Source: an uncultured Flavobacteriales bacterium (GTDB lineage Bacteria; Bacteroidota; Bacteroidia; Palsa-965). From it: a DNA stretch of 26,332 nucleotides. This document shows positions 1-10,400 of the stretch, one piece after another. The DNA lies in the NCBI GenBank assembly GCA_946478675.1, contig CAMLEF010000018.1, positions 1 to 26,332 of the forward strand. Direction: 5' to 3'. The notes beneath the pieces are model-generated. The model did not search any database. It was given only the letters and a program-made list of their open reading frames with translations, and had not been told where the DNA came from. Position 1 is the first letter of the stretch; each line of letters opens with the position of its first letter. Made by a program: the position numbers and the translations under genes.

Positions 1-3000
1 AACCGGCGGAGCGATAAACGAATTGAGATCGCGCCCCGTTTCAATTTGCCAGTCGGCGATCGTCACGCGTGAAGTTCCCGTGATGCCGCCGGTGATACCA
101 ACCTGGTACGAGCCCGGACCTGCGCCTGCAACGGAAAGGTCGTTGTGATTCGACGTGAGACCGGAATAGTTGCCGGTGGTCGAGCTGTAACGCAACGCGA
201 TCGCTGCGAAGCGTGTCGTAGAAGAGCTGTTGCCGCCCTGCGCGTTATTGAAAATATTATTCTGCAGATCGATCGGCGAAGGCGCGGCGCTCGTCACGGC
301 AAGACAAGCGGACGTTTCGGTTCCTGCTGTCGCGCCCTGCAAATTTCCCTGCAGCGACACCGTGTTGTGATACACATTCGTGGTTGCCGTGCCGCCGCCG
401 AGCAGGATGCCCGAACTGAAATCGGGAGAAGTGGAATTGGCCGCGACATTCAGCACCATGTTGTTCTGAATAAGATTGGTGCCCGTGATCGTATTGCCGA
501 CGGCGATGCCCGCAGCGGAGAACGTCGTGTTGCAGGCAACGGTAGAAACCGAATTGCCCGTGATCGTTACGTTGGAAACACCATCTGCATTTCCGCTGAC
601 GTTATTGATGATGCCGTTCGATTCGCCGAAGCCGACGTTGATGCCGACCGGGTCGATGTTGTTGGTCGTGGCGAGAATGTTCGCGATCGTATTTCCCGAC
701 ACCGTAACGTTATTCGTGAACTCGATGCAGATGCCCGCGCTGCCCACGTTATTCGGTGAAGCGGCATTGACGATGTTTTGGTTAACGGAAACGTCCTGGT
801 TTTTATTCGCCGCATTTTGTCCCGAAGAATAAAGACCGTACTGGCAGGCGCGCACGTCGTTGTTGACGAAAGAAAGATTGTCGTTGCCTGCGCCCGCTGT
901 TCCGATCGTAGCGCCGCCCGCACCGATGCCGTAACGCGTCGCCGTCGGACCGCTGCCGATGATCACGCAGTTTTGCACGCTGCAATTCGTCACCGCATCA
1001 CCGCCCGCCGTCGTGGAAAGCCAAACGACAGCAGAAGAAGTTGAAGGATCAGTATTGGTGAACGTGAGATCGCGCGTGGCTGCCGTGACAGGACAAACCG
1101 AATTCACCACGTTACCATTCGTGCCGTCGATCGTCACATAATCTGCGCCGTTAATCATCAGCAAACCAGTTGCACTTGCACCGCTGATCGAAGCGCTAAC
1201 TCCTGCCGCCGGTTTGATCGTAAGCGTATTGACGGAGTTGCCATCGGGATTGGCGATGATCGTGATCGGGAATGTTTCCGAAGGATAAGTGGCATCCGTC
1301 AGGCTGAACACGATCGGTCCGCCGAGGCAGTTGTTGTTGTAGGCGTTGACCGCAGCGGTAAGCGTCGGGTAATTTCCGCCGGCGCCAACAGTATACGTTC
1401 CGCTCAGTGTTCCGGAAATCGTAAACGTGTTCGGTGAAGCAGGAGGCGTGCTGACGTTGTTTACATCCGTTGCCGACAAACCAGCGGAAGGATTCGAAAC
1501 AACATGCGATGCCGCCACGCTATCCTGCACGATGACGAAATAAGAAATCACATCGCCTTGCGCCAGTCCGCCCATCATCGATGAAGAGATCGTGAACAGC
1601 CAGGTGCCGTTGGCAGAATTACCGGACGTGCGAACGCCCTGCGTGGAAAACCATGCTGCGGCATTCTTGCGGAAATAGATCCGCGGCTGCAGTGCACCGG
1701 TCGTGTAAACGCCCGTGAGATCGGAAACCGTTGCCGTAAGCGTGCGATCGGAAGTCGCGCAGGTAAATGCAAGCGGGGTATACGCAATCACCGGCGGCAA
1801 TCCGTCGAGGAATACGCCGTCGAATTCATCGGCACCGATATCCGGAGCAAGCGCGCCGCCATTCACAGAGCCTGAAGGACCCGGACGATTCTGCGCATCA
1901 ATATCCGTTACCACCGAAGCGATCAGCTGTCCGCCCGATTCGATCGAAGTCGGCGTAGTGCCCATGTTGAGATGAAGATCGCCGGCGGAGTTCACGTACG
2001 TTACCGCAATGCCCGAGTAGCTGTTCACGTCGCCGCCGCTTGCCGTTTGCCATCCTGCGAAAGCCTGGTCCGCGCCCCAATAGCCGGGCACTGCCGCATT
2101 CAGCACGTTGTAATCCGATGTCCAGCCCACTGCGCTTACCGTCGCGCCGTAATTATTGGCGATCGCATAATGCGTTCCTGTTCCGCCCGAGCGCGTATTC
2201 GTGATGAGGTTGTTCCGGAAATCAACCGTGATGGTTTTTGTCGAGCCGGAAAAATCGCCGCGGCAATAACCGAAGCTGGGCTGCGCGCCGGAAGCTGCAA
2301 CGCCTTCGATGTTGATCGTGTTGTGATAAATATGATCGACCGGATCCGGAGTGGAACCATGATTCGACATGATGCCGACAAACGCGGTGTTCGTTGCTTG
2401 AGCATTGCCGAGCGAAATCATGTTGTTGTAAACCGACACCTGCGTTGTACCCGAACGGATGAGCACGCCCGCAACAATGCCCGGTGACGAAGCAGCTGTC
2501 GAAGTGCTCGCATTCGAAAGTCCGTAAATAGCATTGTTGTAAATGCTCGTGTTCACTCCATTGCCGCAGGTGATGCCGCAAACAAAATAACCGCCGCTGC
2601 CGCTGTTGAAATTCGAAATGTTCGAGATCGTGTTGCCGCTCACCACGTCGTTATTTCCCACCGCGACATTAATACCAAGCGCGCTCGCAAGACCATTGGC
2701 AATGGTGCTGAGTGTAGATTGCGTCGAAAGGTTGGAGATCGTGTTGCCGGTAATGGTAAGCGTAGGCGTGGTGGACACCGACTGGCTCGTCCAGAGGCCG
2801 CGTACGTAGCCGCTCCCACCGGTGCCGTAGCTCACGAAATTCTGGATCGTGTTGTTGGAAACCGTAACGGCATTCAATCCCACGCTGGCAAGACTGATGC
2901 CGGTTGCGATCGAGCTTCCCGTCGTGAAGCCGCTCGTTCCTGCGCGCATGTTGTTGGCTGTTGCGTTGCCGATCGTATTGCCGCTGATCGTCAGGGAAAG

Positions 3001-4257
3001 CGCGCCGCCGGAAACGTTGATGCCTGAAACACCGCCTGCAATTGAAGGCGACGCACCGGATGAAGTGAGGCCGCCGATGACGTTGTTGCGGATCTGCACC
3101 GTGCCCATCGACGAGCAATGAATGCCCACGATGGAACCTTGCGAAGTAGTCGGAACTGCCGTCAGCAATCCTGTGCCGGAAGCGCCGCCGATAATGTTCG
3201 GAGTAATGTTGCCTACGTTGACGTTTCCGCCGGTAACGCTGATGCCGCAGAGAACGCCGTACGTTGTCACGGCGCCGCTGGAAGTGCCGAGCGAGATCGC
3301 TGTAATCGTGTTGCCCTGCACCGAGCTCGCCACTGCAATTCCTGCGGAGATCTCGATGCCGATGAAGCGTGTCGCCACCGTGCTCGTCATCGTGTACGTT
3401 CCCGTTCCAGCCGCAGTAGCATAACCGATCGTATTGCCGGCGACGATGTGATTATTTCCGGAAGTGATTTGTATCGCACGATGCGTGTTGGCTGTCGTGT
3501 AGCTGCGTGAAGTTCCCTGGTAGAAACGGCAATTCTGGATCGTCCAGTCGGTATTTCCGGAACCCACGAGAATGCCGCAGGAGATCGTAGCGGTGTTGTA
3601 AAAGTTCGCAATGTTGCAGGCGTTGATCGCGATCGTGCTGTTCTCCTGGTTGGCAACGACCGATCCGGTGGAATAAATGCCGTTGGTCGGTGTGCCGGTC
3701 GAGCTCTGATCGATCGTGCAGCTGCTGAACGTGATCGTATCGTTGCCCGTTCCATTCGCGGAGGAAAGAAAAATCGTTCCCGATGTCGTTGCCGTTCCCG
3801 CGCCGAGGATCGTACAATTCTGCACGGCGACCAGATGCGCATCATTGATCATGCGGATCGTCGAAGAAGACGTGCCGATATCCTGGTTGTCGATCGTCAG
3901 CGAATTGCCCCCGCTGTTCAGGCCATCGATCAGCACTTTGTCTGTGCCGTTCAGATCGATCAGCGGTCCCGCGATGGAGCCGGAGATCATGCGTGCGCTG
4001 CCGCCGCTCGGGAGAATGTTCAGGCCGCTCCACGTTCCTGCATTCAGCGTCGCAGTCGACGTTTCGCTGGTGTTGCCGGTGATGTTCACGAAAATCGTAG
4101 CGCCCGTTTGCGATCCGCTGTTGATCGCGGTGAATGCAGCTCCGAGCGTCGGGTAAGTTCCGTTACCGGTTACCGCGCCGGCAACAAAAACGTTTTGGCC
4201 GAATGCCACGAGGGGAAACAGGGCAAGACCGAGGAGGATGGGTCGGATACCTTTCAT
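1..4257 (-). CDS. Giant secreted parallel beta-helix protein, N-terminal part (runs off left edge)
   Basis: The minus-strand frame is open from an ATG at 4257 to base 1, giving 1419 codons with no stop seen, so the C-terminus lies outside the window. Residues 1-20 are a signal peptide (MKGIRPILLGLALFPLVAFG, cut before QN). Two beta-helix modules follow. The first, about residues 25-808, opens with GTYPTLGAAFTAIN, is rich in N-N-T-I rungs such as VSNNTIQNF, and closes with APDIGADEFDG. After a linker with Ig-like character (about 810-940), the second opens with GNYPTLTAAVNAY near residue 950 and continues to the edge. The family is known from Bacteroidota surface proteins; a T9SS sorting domain is expected beyond the edge but not seen. 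It is downstream of, and on the same strand as, a second giant of similar design, with a terminator between. The upstream TATTTTTA (4296 to 4289) is only a weak promoter candidate. Ligand and enzymatic activity cannot be told. Confidence 0.85.
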   Translation of the reverse strand, partial: MKGIRPILLGLALFPLVAFGQNVFVAGAVTGNGTYPTLGAAFTAINSGSQTGATIFVNITGNTSETSTATLNAGTWSGLNILPSGGSARMISGSIAGPLIDLNGTDKVLIDGLNSGGNSLTIDNQDIGTSSSTIRMINDAHLVAVQNCTILGAGTATTSGTIFLSSANGTGNDTITFSSCTIDQSSTGTPTNGIYSTGSVVANQENSTIAINACNIANFYNTATISCGILVGSGNTDWTIQNCRFYQGTSRSYTTANTHRAIQITSGNNHIVAGNTIGYATAAGTGTYTMTSTVATRFIGIEISAGIAVASSVQGNTITAISLGTSSGAVTTYGVLCGISVTGGNVNVGNITPNIIGGASGTGLLTAVPTTSQGSIVGIHCSSMGTVQIRNNVIGGLTSSGASPSIAGGVSGINVSGGALSLTISGNTIGNATANNMRAGTSGFTTGSSIATGISLASVGLNAVTVSNNTIQNFVSYGTGGSGYVRGLWTSQSVSTTPTLTITGNTISNLSTQSTLSTIANGLASALGINVAVGNNDVVSGNTISNISNFNSGSGGYFVCGITCGNGVNTSIYNNAIYGLSNASTSTAASSPGIVAGVLIRSGTTQVSVYNNMISLGNAQATNTAFVGIMSNHGSTPDPVDHIYHNTINIEGVAASGAQPSFGYCRGDFSGSTKTITVDFRNNLITNTRSGGTGTHYAIANNYGATVSAVGWTSDYNVLNAAVPGYWGADQAFAGWQTASGGDVNSYSGIAVTYVNSAGDLHLNMGTTPTSIESGGQLIASVVTDIDAQNRPGPSGSVNGGALAPDIGADEFDGVFLDGLPPVIAYTPLAFTCATSDRTLTATVSDLTGVYTTGALQPRIYFRKNAAAWFSTQGVRTSGNSANGTWLFTISSSMMGGLAQGDVISYFVIVQDSVAASHVVSNPSAGLSATDVNNVSTPPASPNTFTISGTLSGTYTVGAGGNYPTLTAAVNAYNNNCLGGPIVFSLTDATYPSETFPITIIANPDGNSVNTLTIKPAAGVSASISGASATGLLMINGADYVTIDGTNGNVVNSVCPVTAATRDLTFTNTDPSTSSAVVWLSTTAGGDAVTNCSVQNCVIIGSGPTATRYGIGAGGATIGTAGAGNDNLSFVNNDVRACQYGLYSSGQNAANKNQDVSVNQNIVNAASPNNVGSAGICIEFTNNVTVSGNTIANILATTNNIDPVGINVGFGESNGIINNVSGNADGVSNVTITGNSVSTVACNTTFSAAGIAVGNTITGTNLIQNNMVLNVAANSTSPDFSSGILLGGGTATTNVYHNTVSLQGNLQGATAGTETSACLAVTSAAPSPIDLQNNIFNNAQGGNSSSTTRFAAIALRYSSTTGNYSGLTSNHNDLSVAGAGPGSYQVGITGGITGTSRVTIADWQIETGRDLNSFIAPPV

Positions 4258-4325
4258 AAAACAAGAAACAAGGATGGGTCAGGTATTGTAAAAATATAGG
4301 AATTCGCCCCTCAGCCGATAAGGGT

Positions 4326-4390
4326 AAAGAAAAACCGCCTGTGCGAGGAGGAGCTTCACTCCGGAGCCTCACACAGGCGGTCAAAAAAGT
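4326..4390 (-). terminator. Rho-independent terminator of the 2790-residue giant gene
   Basis: A 15-base stem pairs 4334-4348 with 4367-4381 with a single mismatch (C4344 opposite A4371); the 18-base loop holds a little further pairing. Read on the minus strand, the stem is followed by a T-rich run (TTTTTCTTT, 4334 to 4326) and begins about 20 bases after the TAA stop at 4402. No T-run follows on the plus strand, so it serves the minus strand. It should largely separate transcription of the two giant genes. Confidence 0.85.
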
Positions 4391-4401
4391 CAACTAATAA
4401 T

Positions 4402-7400
4402 TTACTGCTTCACAACGTGAACCACCGTTACGCTGTTGCCGTCGGTGATGCGGACCATATACAGTCCGCCTTCGTAGATGCCGAGATCAACCTGTTTGGT
4501 CGTGCCGGTCATCTGGAAAGACTGAACCAACTGGCCGATGCTGTTCGTGATGTCGATCTGCACCGGGTTAGCCGGAACATAACCGAGATCGATCGTGAAG
4601 ACACCGAGGTTCGGGTTCGGGTAAACGCTGATGTTTACACCACCTGCAACCGGATCAGCAATGCCCGTGCAGGCATCCACCACGATGTTGTCGTTAGCGG
4701 TTCCCGTGCAGCCGTTCACATCCGTGTAGGTGTAGGTGATCGTCTGCAGACCGTTCAGCGAAGTCGGATCGAAGCTGCTGCCGGTTACACCCGGGCCGGA
4801 GAACGCACCACCTGCGGGAGCTCCCACGAGGCTGAGCGGTGCATCGTTCACACAGATCGAATCAGGCGTCATCGCGAACGTTACCGTCGGCAGCGTGTTG
4901 ATCGTTACGTTGATCGTATCCGAAGCGGTGCAACCGCCCGTGCTGGTCACCGTTACGTAGTACGTGCCGCTGGAAGAAACCGTCAGCGTCTGGTTGGTGC
5001 TGCTGTCGCTCCAGAGGTAAGTAGCGCCTGCATTCTGCGCATCGAGCGTAACCGTACCACCGCACTGCGTCATGTCGTTGCCGAGCGCTACAACCGGGTT
5101 GGAGTTGATCGTGATCGTCACGCTGTCGCGCGTGGTGCAACCGAAGCTGTTCGTCACATCCACCCAGTAGATGCCGCTGGTTGTTGCCGTGAGCGTCTGG
5201 TTGGTGGAGTTGTCGTTCCAGAGGTAGCTGTCGCCGGCATTCTGCGCGTCGAGCGTTACCGTGCCCGAGCAGATCGACTGGTCAGCGCCGAGGTTGACAA
5301 CCGGTGTTGCATTGATCGTCACCGTGATGCTGTCGCGCGTGGTGCAGCCTGCAGCGTTCGTTACATCGACCCAGTAAATACCGCTGGCAGCAGCTGCGAG
5401 TGTTTGGTTCGTGCTGTTGTCGCTCCACAGGTAGGTTTCACCCGGGTTCTGCGCATCCAGCGTTACCGTGCCGCCGCATTGCGTTACATCGTTACCGAGC
5501 GACACAACCGGGCTGGAGTTGATCGTGACCGTAACACTGTCGCGCGTCGTGCAACCGAAGCTGTTCGTCACGTCGACCCAGTAGATGCCGCTGGTCGTTG
5601 CCGTGAGCGTCTGGTTCGTGCTGTTGTCGTTCCAGAGATAATTGTCACCTGCATTCTGCGCGTCGAGCGTTACCGTGCCCGAGCAGATGGACTGGTCAGC
5701 GCCGAGGTTGACAACCGGTGTTGCGTTGATCGTTACCGTGATGCTGTCGCGCGTGGTGCAGCCTGCAGCGTTCGTTACATCGACCCAGTAAATACCGCTG
5801 GCAGCAGCTGCGAGTGTTTGGTTCGTGCTGTTGTCGCTCCACAGGTAGGTTTCACCCGGGTTCTGCGCATCCAGCGTTACCGTGCCGCCGCATTGCGTTA
5901 CATCGTTACCGAGGCTGACAACAGGCAGCGCATCTTCCGTGATGGTGAGACCGACAGCTGCAGAATCAGCGCAACCGTTGACGTTAGTCTTGGTCATGTT
6001 GTAAACACCGGCAGTGGTAGCTACGTAAGTGTTCGAGTTTGCACCCGGGATCGCCACACCGTTGAGATACCATTGGCTGGTACCGCCGCTTGTGCCTGTA
6101 AGCGTTACGCTGCCACCCGTGCAGAAATGGGTTACAGGAGAAGCAAGCGTTACTACCGGGAGCGGGTTCACCGTTACCGTTACCGTTGCCGTGTTCGAGC
6201 AGGTGTTGGCATCGGTACCCGTTACCGTATAGGTCGTGGTCACCGTCGGAGAAACCGTTACAGTCGTTCCGGTAAGCGCGCCCGGATTCCAGAGGTACGA
6301 CGTAGCGCCGTTACCCGTAATGGAGGTGCTGTTGCCGTTACAGATCGTGGTGAGCGTCGAGGTCGTCGTGACCGTCGGCAGCGGGTTCACCGTTACTGCA
6401 ACAGTTGCCGTATTCGTGCAACCGCTCGCGTTGGTGCCGGTCACCGTGTAGGTCGTCGTGGCCGTCGGAGAAACCGTTACCGTGGTTCCGCTGAGCGAGC
6501 CCGGCATCCAGCTGTAGGTGACAGCGCCGTTGCCCGTGAGCGTGGTGGTGCTACCCGTGCAGATCGCGCTGTTGGCGGCCGTTGCCGTTACCGTCGGGAG
6601 CGGGTTTACCGTCAGCGTGATCGGAGCAGAGCTCGTGCAGGTATTGGCATCCGTTACCGTAACCGTGTACGTTGCGGTGGAAGGAGGATTGCCGTATACC
6701 GGGTTCTGGCTCGTGCCGGTGTATGCGATCGTTGCTGCGGCGTCGTTGAACAGGTTCGTTGACGGCGACCAGGTAATCGTGTTTACCGGAACCGTGTAGC
6801 TGATCGTTACCGACCAGGACGTCAGCGTTCCGACGTCACCGGAAGCACCGTCACCGATCCAGATTGTCCAGGTACCGTTCGTGTTGGAAGACAGAAGCGG
6901 CGTGAACGAAGCGATGTTCGAAGTGTAGGGAGCAGGTCCGACACCCGTTGCGCCGCTCGGGAGGAAGGTTCCCGTAAACGGAGCGGAACCGGAGCTGATC
7001 GCCGTAGAAGCCGAAGAGCTGACGACGGTATTGGTGAAGTTATCACCGCTGCTGCCTACCGAGTTGGCAAGGTTCAGGACGCTGCCGGAAGGCGACATCA
7101 CGTTGATGCGAAGATCGCTGTCCCAGGTGTGATTGATGTTGAAATTGACGGAGATGTCGGTGATCGTAGCATTCGCAGGAACGCCGGAGATCGTCAGGTT
7201 GTTCGTAACGCCCGTGGTCAGGTTATTATCCGGAACAGGAGCGCTGATGGTACCGGAAGCAGCCGTAGCCGATTGCGTAGATGCAGCTACCGACGTTGCG
7301 AAGTTGTTCACGTTAAGCTGTGTTGCAGCTCCGCCCACGCACATCGAAGGCGTCGGGTTGGTGAAGGTCGGAGTTGCCGGAAGCGCATTGACCGTTACGG

Positions 7401-10400
7401 CAATCGTGTTCGATGCGGCACAGCCGGTCGACGTTTCCGTTGCGACAACGGTATAGGTATATGCGCCTGCTGCGGTCGGAGTTACCGTTGCGGGGTTACC
7501 GGAAACCGGGGTCGAAGCGCCGCTGCCTGCTGCAGAAGACCATGCGAACGTATTGTAGGTATTGGTCGGGCTACCTGCCGTGTTTGCGCTCGTCAGTGAG
7601 ATCGACGCGCCCAGGCAGATCACCGTCGGGGTGGACGTTGCAGAAACCGGGTCCGCTGTTGTCACCGTTACCGTTACCGGCGTGCGCGGGCTTTCGCAGC
7701 TGTTCGTGCCGCCTTCAGAAACGTAGAAAGTGGTGGTGCTGCTGATCGTGGTCGTATACGTCGTTGACGTGCCGCTCTGGAGCGGTGTACCGCCGGAGGG
7801 TGCTGCATACCAGTTGAACGTTCCGTTGCCTGCAGGGCCTGCGGCAGAAGCTACGCTGGCCGTCGGGATACCTACTCCGCATTGGTTGGAGTTGGTAGCA
7901 GTCGGTGCAGCCGGCAGCGGGAGGACGGTTACAGTAACCGGTGCGGTAGAGGTGCAGCCGGTAGAACCGGTAACAATCGCATTATAGGTGGTCGTCACCG
8001 TCGGGTTGTCCGTCGGGTTTTGTACGGATGAAGTAAATCCTGCAGGAGACGAGGTCCAGCTGTAGGTTTGGGTCGGTGTTGCCGTAACGACAACATTATC
8101 GATCAACCAACCATAATACTGCACACCGCTATCTGACGTTTCGCGGAAACGAATACGGAACTGTGAGTTACCGACGTATGGCGTCAGGTTAATCGTTTCT
8201 AGTTTCCAGAGCGCGTTAGTCGGCGTAGCACTTGAAGAGCTGAGTTGCGAATCCCAATCGGAGTAGCTCGACTTATCGAAAGACACCACGCTGTTGCGCA
8301 GCGTGCCGGTGCCTGTGTAGCTGCTGGTCGGGAAGGAAGTCCAGGTGACGCCACCGTCGAGCGAATACTGCACATAACCATAATCCCAGCCCGCTTCCGT
8401 TGCGCAGATATGCTGGAAGGTTAATGTAGCAGAAGAATATCCGGTCAGGTTGATGTTACTGCTCAACGCCAGGCTTCCGTCTGCGCTTGCAGTGTATTGC
8501 ATGCGAACAGAAGATGCACCTTGCTGGAAGTAGGTCGTATTCTGAGAAGCGGTTACTCCGGTTCCCGTTACGGTGAATTGCGTAAGCGGGAAGGCCTCGA
8601 ACGTTTCCGTGAGGAGGTTCTGTGTCGCCGTCATATTAAGGTTGACGGTAGAACCGGCACACACTGTAGAAGGCGTTGCAGTCGGAACCGGAACCGGCGG
8701 AAGTGAATTAACCGTTACGCTGATCGTGTTAGACGAAGAGCAACCGGAAGAAGTTTCATTCGCAACAACCGTATACACATACGTACCTGCTGCCGTCGGA
8801 GTAACCGAAACCGTGCTGCCGGAAACCGGTGACGATGCGCCGCTGCCTGTTGTCGAAGACCAGGTATACGTATCGTAATTATTGACAGGGCTAGCAGCGG
8901 TGTTGGCGCTCGAAAGCGAAATCGATCCGCCGATACAAACTGCCGTAGGTGTAGAAACCGCAGAGACCGGATCCGGCGTTGCTACCGTTACCGTAACTGG
9001 CGTACGCGGGCTTTCGCAGCCGTTCGTTCCGGTTTCAGAAACATAGAAAGTAGTCGTCGTGCTGATGCTGGTCGTGTAAGTAGCTGAAGTGCCGCTCTGC
9101 AATGCCGTACCTCCGGTAGAGGCTGCATACCAGTTGAATGTACCGTTACCTGCAGGGCCGGCAGCAGAAGCTACGCTTGCCGTCGGAACGCCGACACCGC
9201 ACTGGTTGGAGTTGGTGGCGGTCGGTGCAGTCGGGAGCGGCAGAACAGTTACGGCAACGTTGTTGGAAGTAAGCGGACAGCCGCTCAGCGTCACAACACC
9301 CGAATAGGTCGTGTTCGCGCTAACGGTAGCGGAGAACGGGTTGGATGTGCCGATCGTGCTTACGCCATCCGACCAGGCAACAGTGCCGGGCACCGTACGG
9401 ATCGTTCCGCCGAAAATGAATTTGGGACGGTTCGATGTCGTGTTGGTTCCCGTTGTGGTACCGCAAAGCGCAGCCGCAGTCTGGCTATCGGCGCGATAAT
9501 ACGCGTGACATACATAACTTAATGCATCGTACTTCACGTAGTTACTGGTACCACCGGTGTTGTTATTGCTCCAGCAGAACTGGATCACGATATTCGATAC
9601 GCCATCCCAGTTGAAAGGCGTCGAGAACGTGATCGTATTGATGGAGTTGGAAACCGGTGTATAGGATGCAGCAGAATAAACTGTCGTGAATCCGGAGTTG
9701 ACCAGCGTCGTCGTCAGCGCCGAGGTAGAACCTACCGGAGCGATGTTCACCTCGAACGTGTTGTAGGTACCGCCGCCGGTAGTAACATCAAGACCAAGCG
9801 AGGTAATGTTGCCTGGTTGCAATCCGAGCGCCGTAAGTTCACTGGCCTTAACCAGGAATTGATCCTTCAGGCCACCGTACAAATGATAGAACGGGCTTTC
9901 ATAAGAACTTGCGGTTGAACCACCGGCGCCGAGCGTTGCCGTTCCGCTGGAGAAGATCGCCGCGTTCAGAACCGTAGTGCTGCCCGTACAAACGGTTGCG
10001 GGAGTTGCAGTTGCCGTCAGCGTTAAGCCGAACGTCGGTGCATCTGTATAAGAAGTGCCGCTCATCGTGCTCGACAAGCTGCCATCGGATGCCGTAACCG
10101 ACCAGGTCACCGTTGCGTTAACCGGAGTCGCTGCCGGGAGTGTTGCCGTCCATGCAGAAGCAGCGTTCGGGTTACCGCCGGTCATCGTGATCGGTGTTTG
10201 TGCTACACCATTGAATGAATAATTCAGGATGACACTGGCGAGCGGTGCTACGGGAGTAACGTTCGCCGTGATGGTGCGTGCAGTTGCCGTGCATTGCGTA
10301 CCGGAAGGGGAAGCGCTTACGCTATTGATCACAGGTACCGCCGGAGCGCCGTCGAATTCATCGGCGCCGATATCAGGAGCGGTAGCACCGCCGTTGATTG

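Noticed and set aside
145..4299. Several plus-strand frames of 90-204 codons in the left region
   Set aside because: All lie opposite the continuous 1419-codon beta-helix frame and translate to low-complexity Arg- or Val-rich strings without motifs.
4417..6762. A 781-codon plus-strand frame opposite the giant gene
   Set aside because: It is the antisense of the repeat region, highly Arg-rich and repetitive. Codon bias in the real frame removes stops from the opposite strand, and there is no promoter or recognisable domain.
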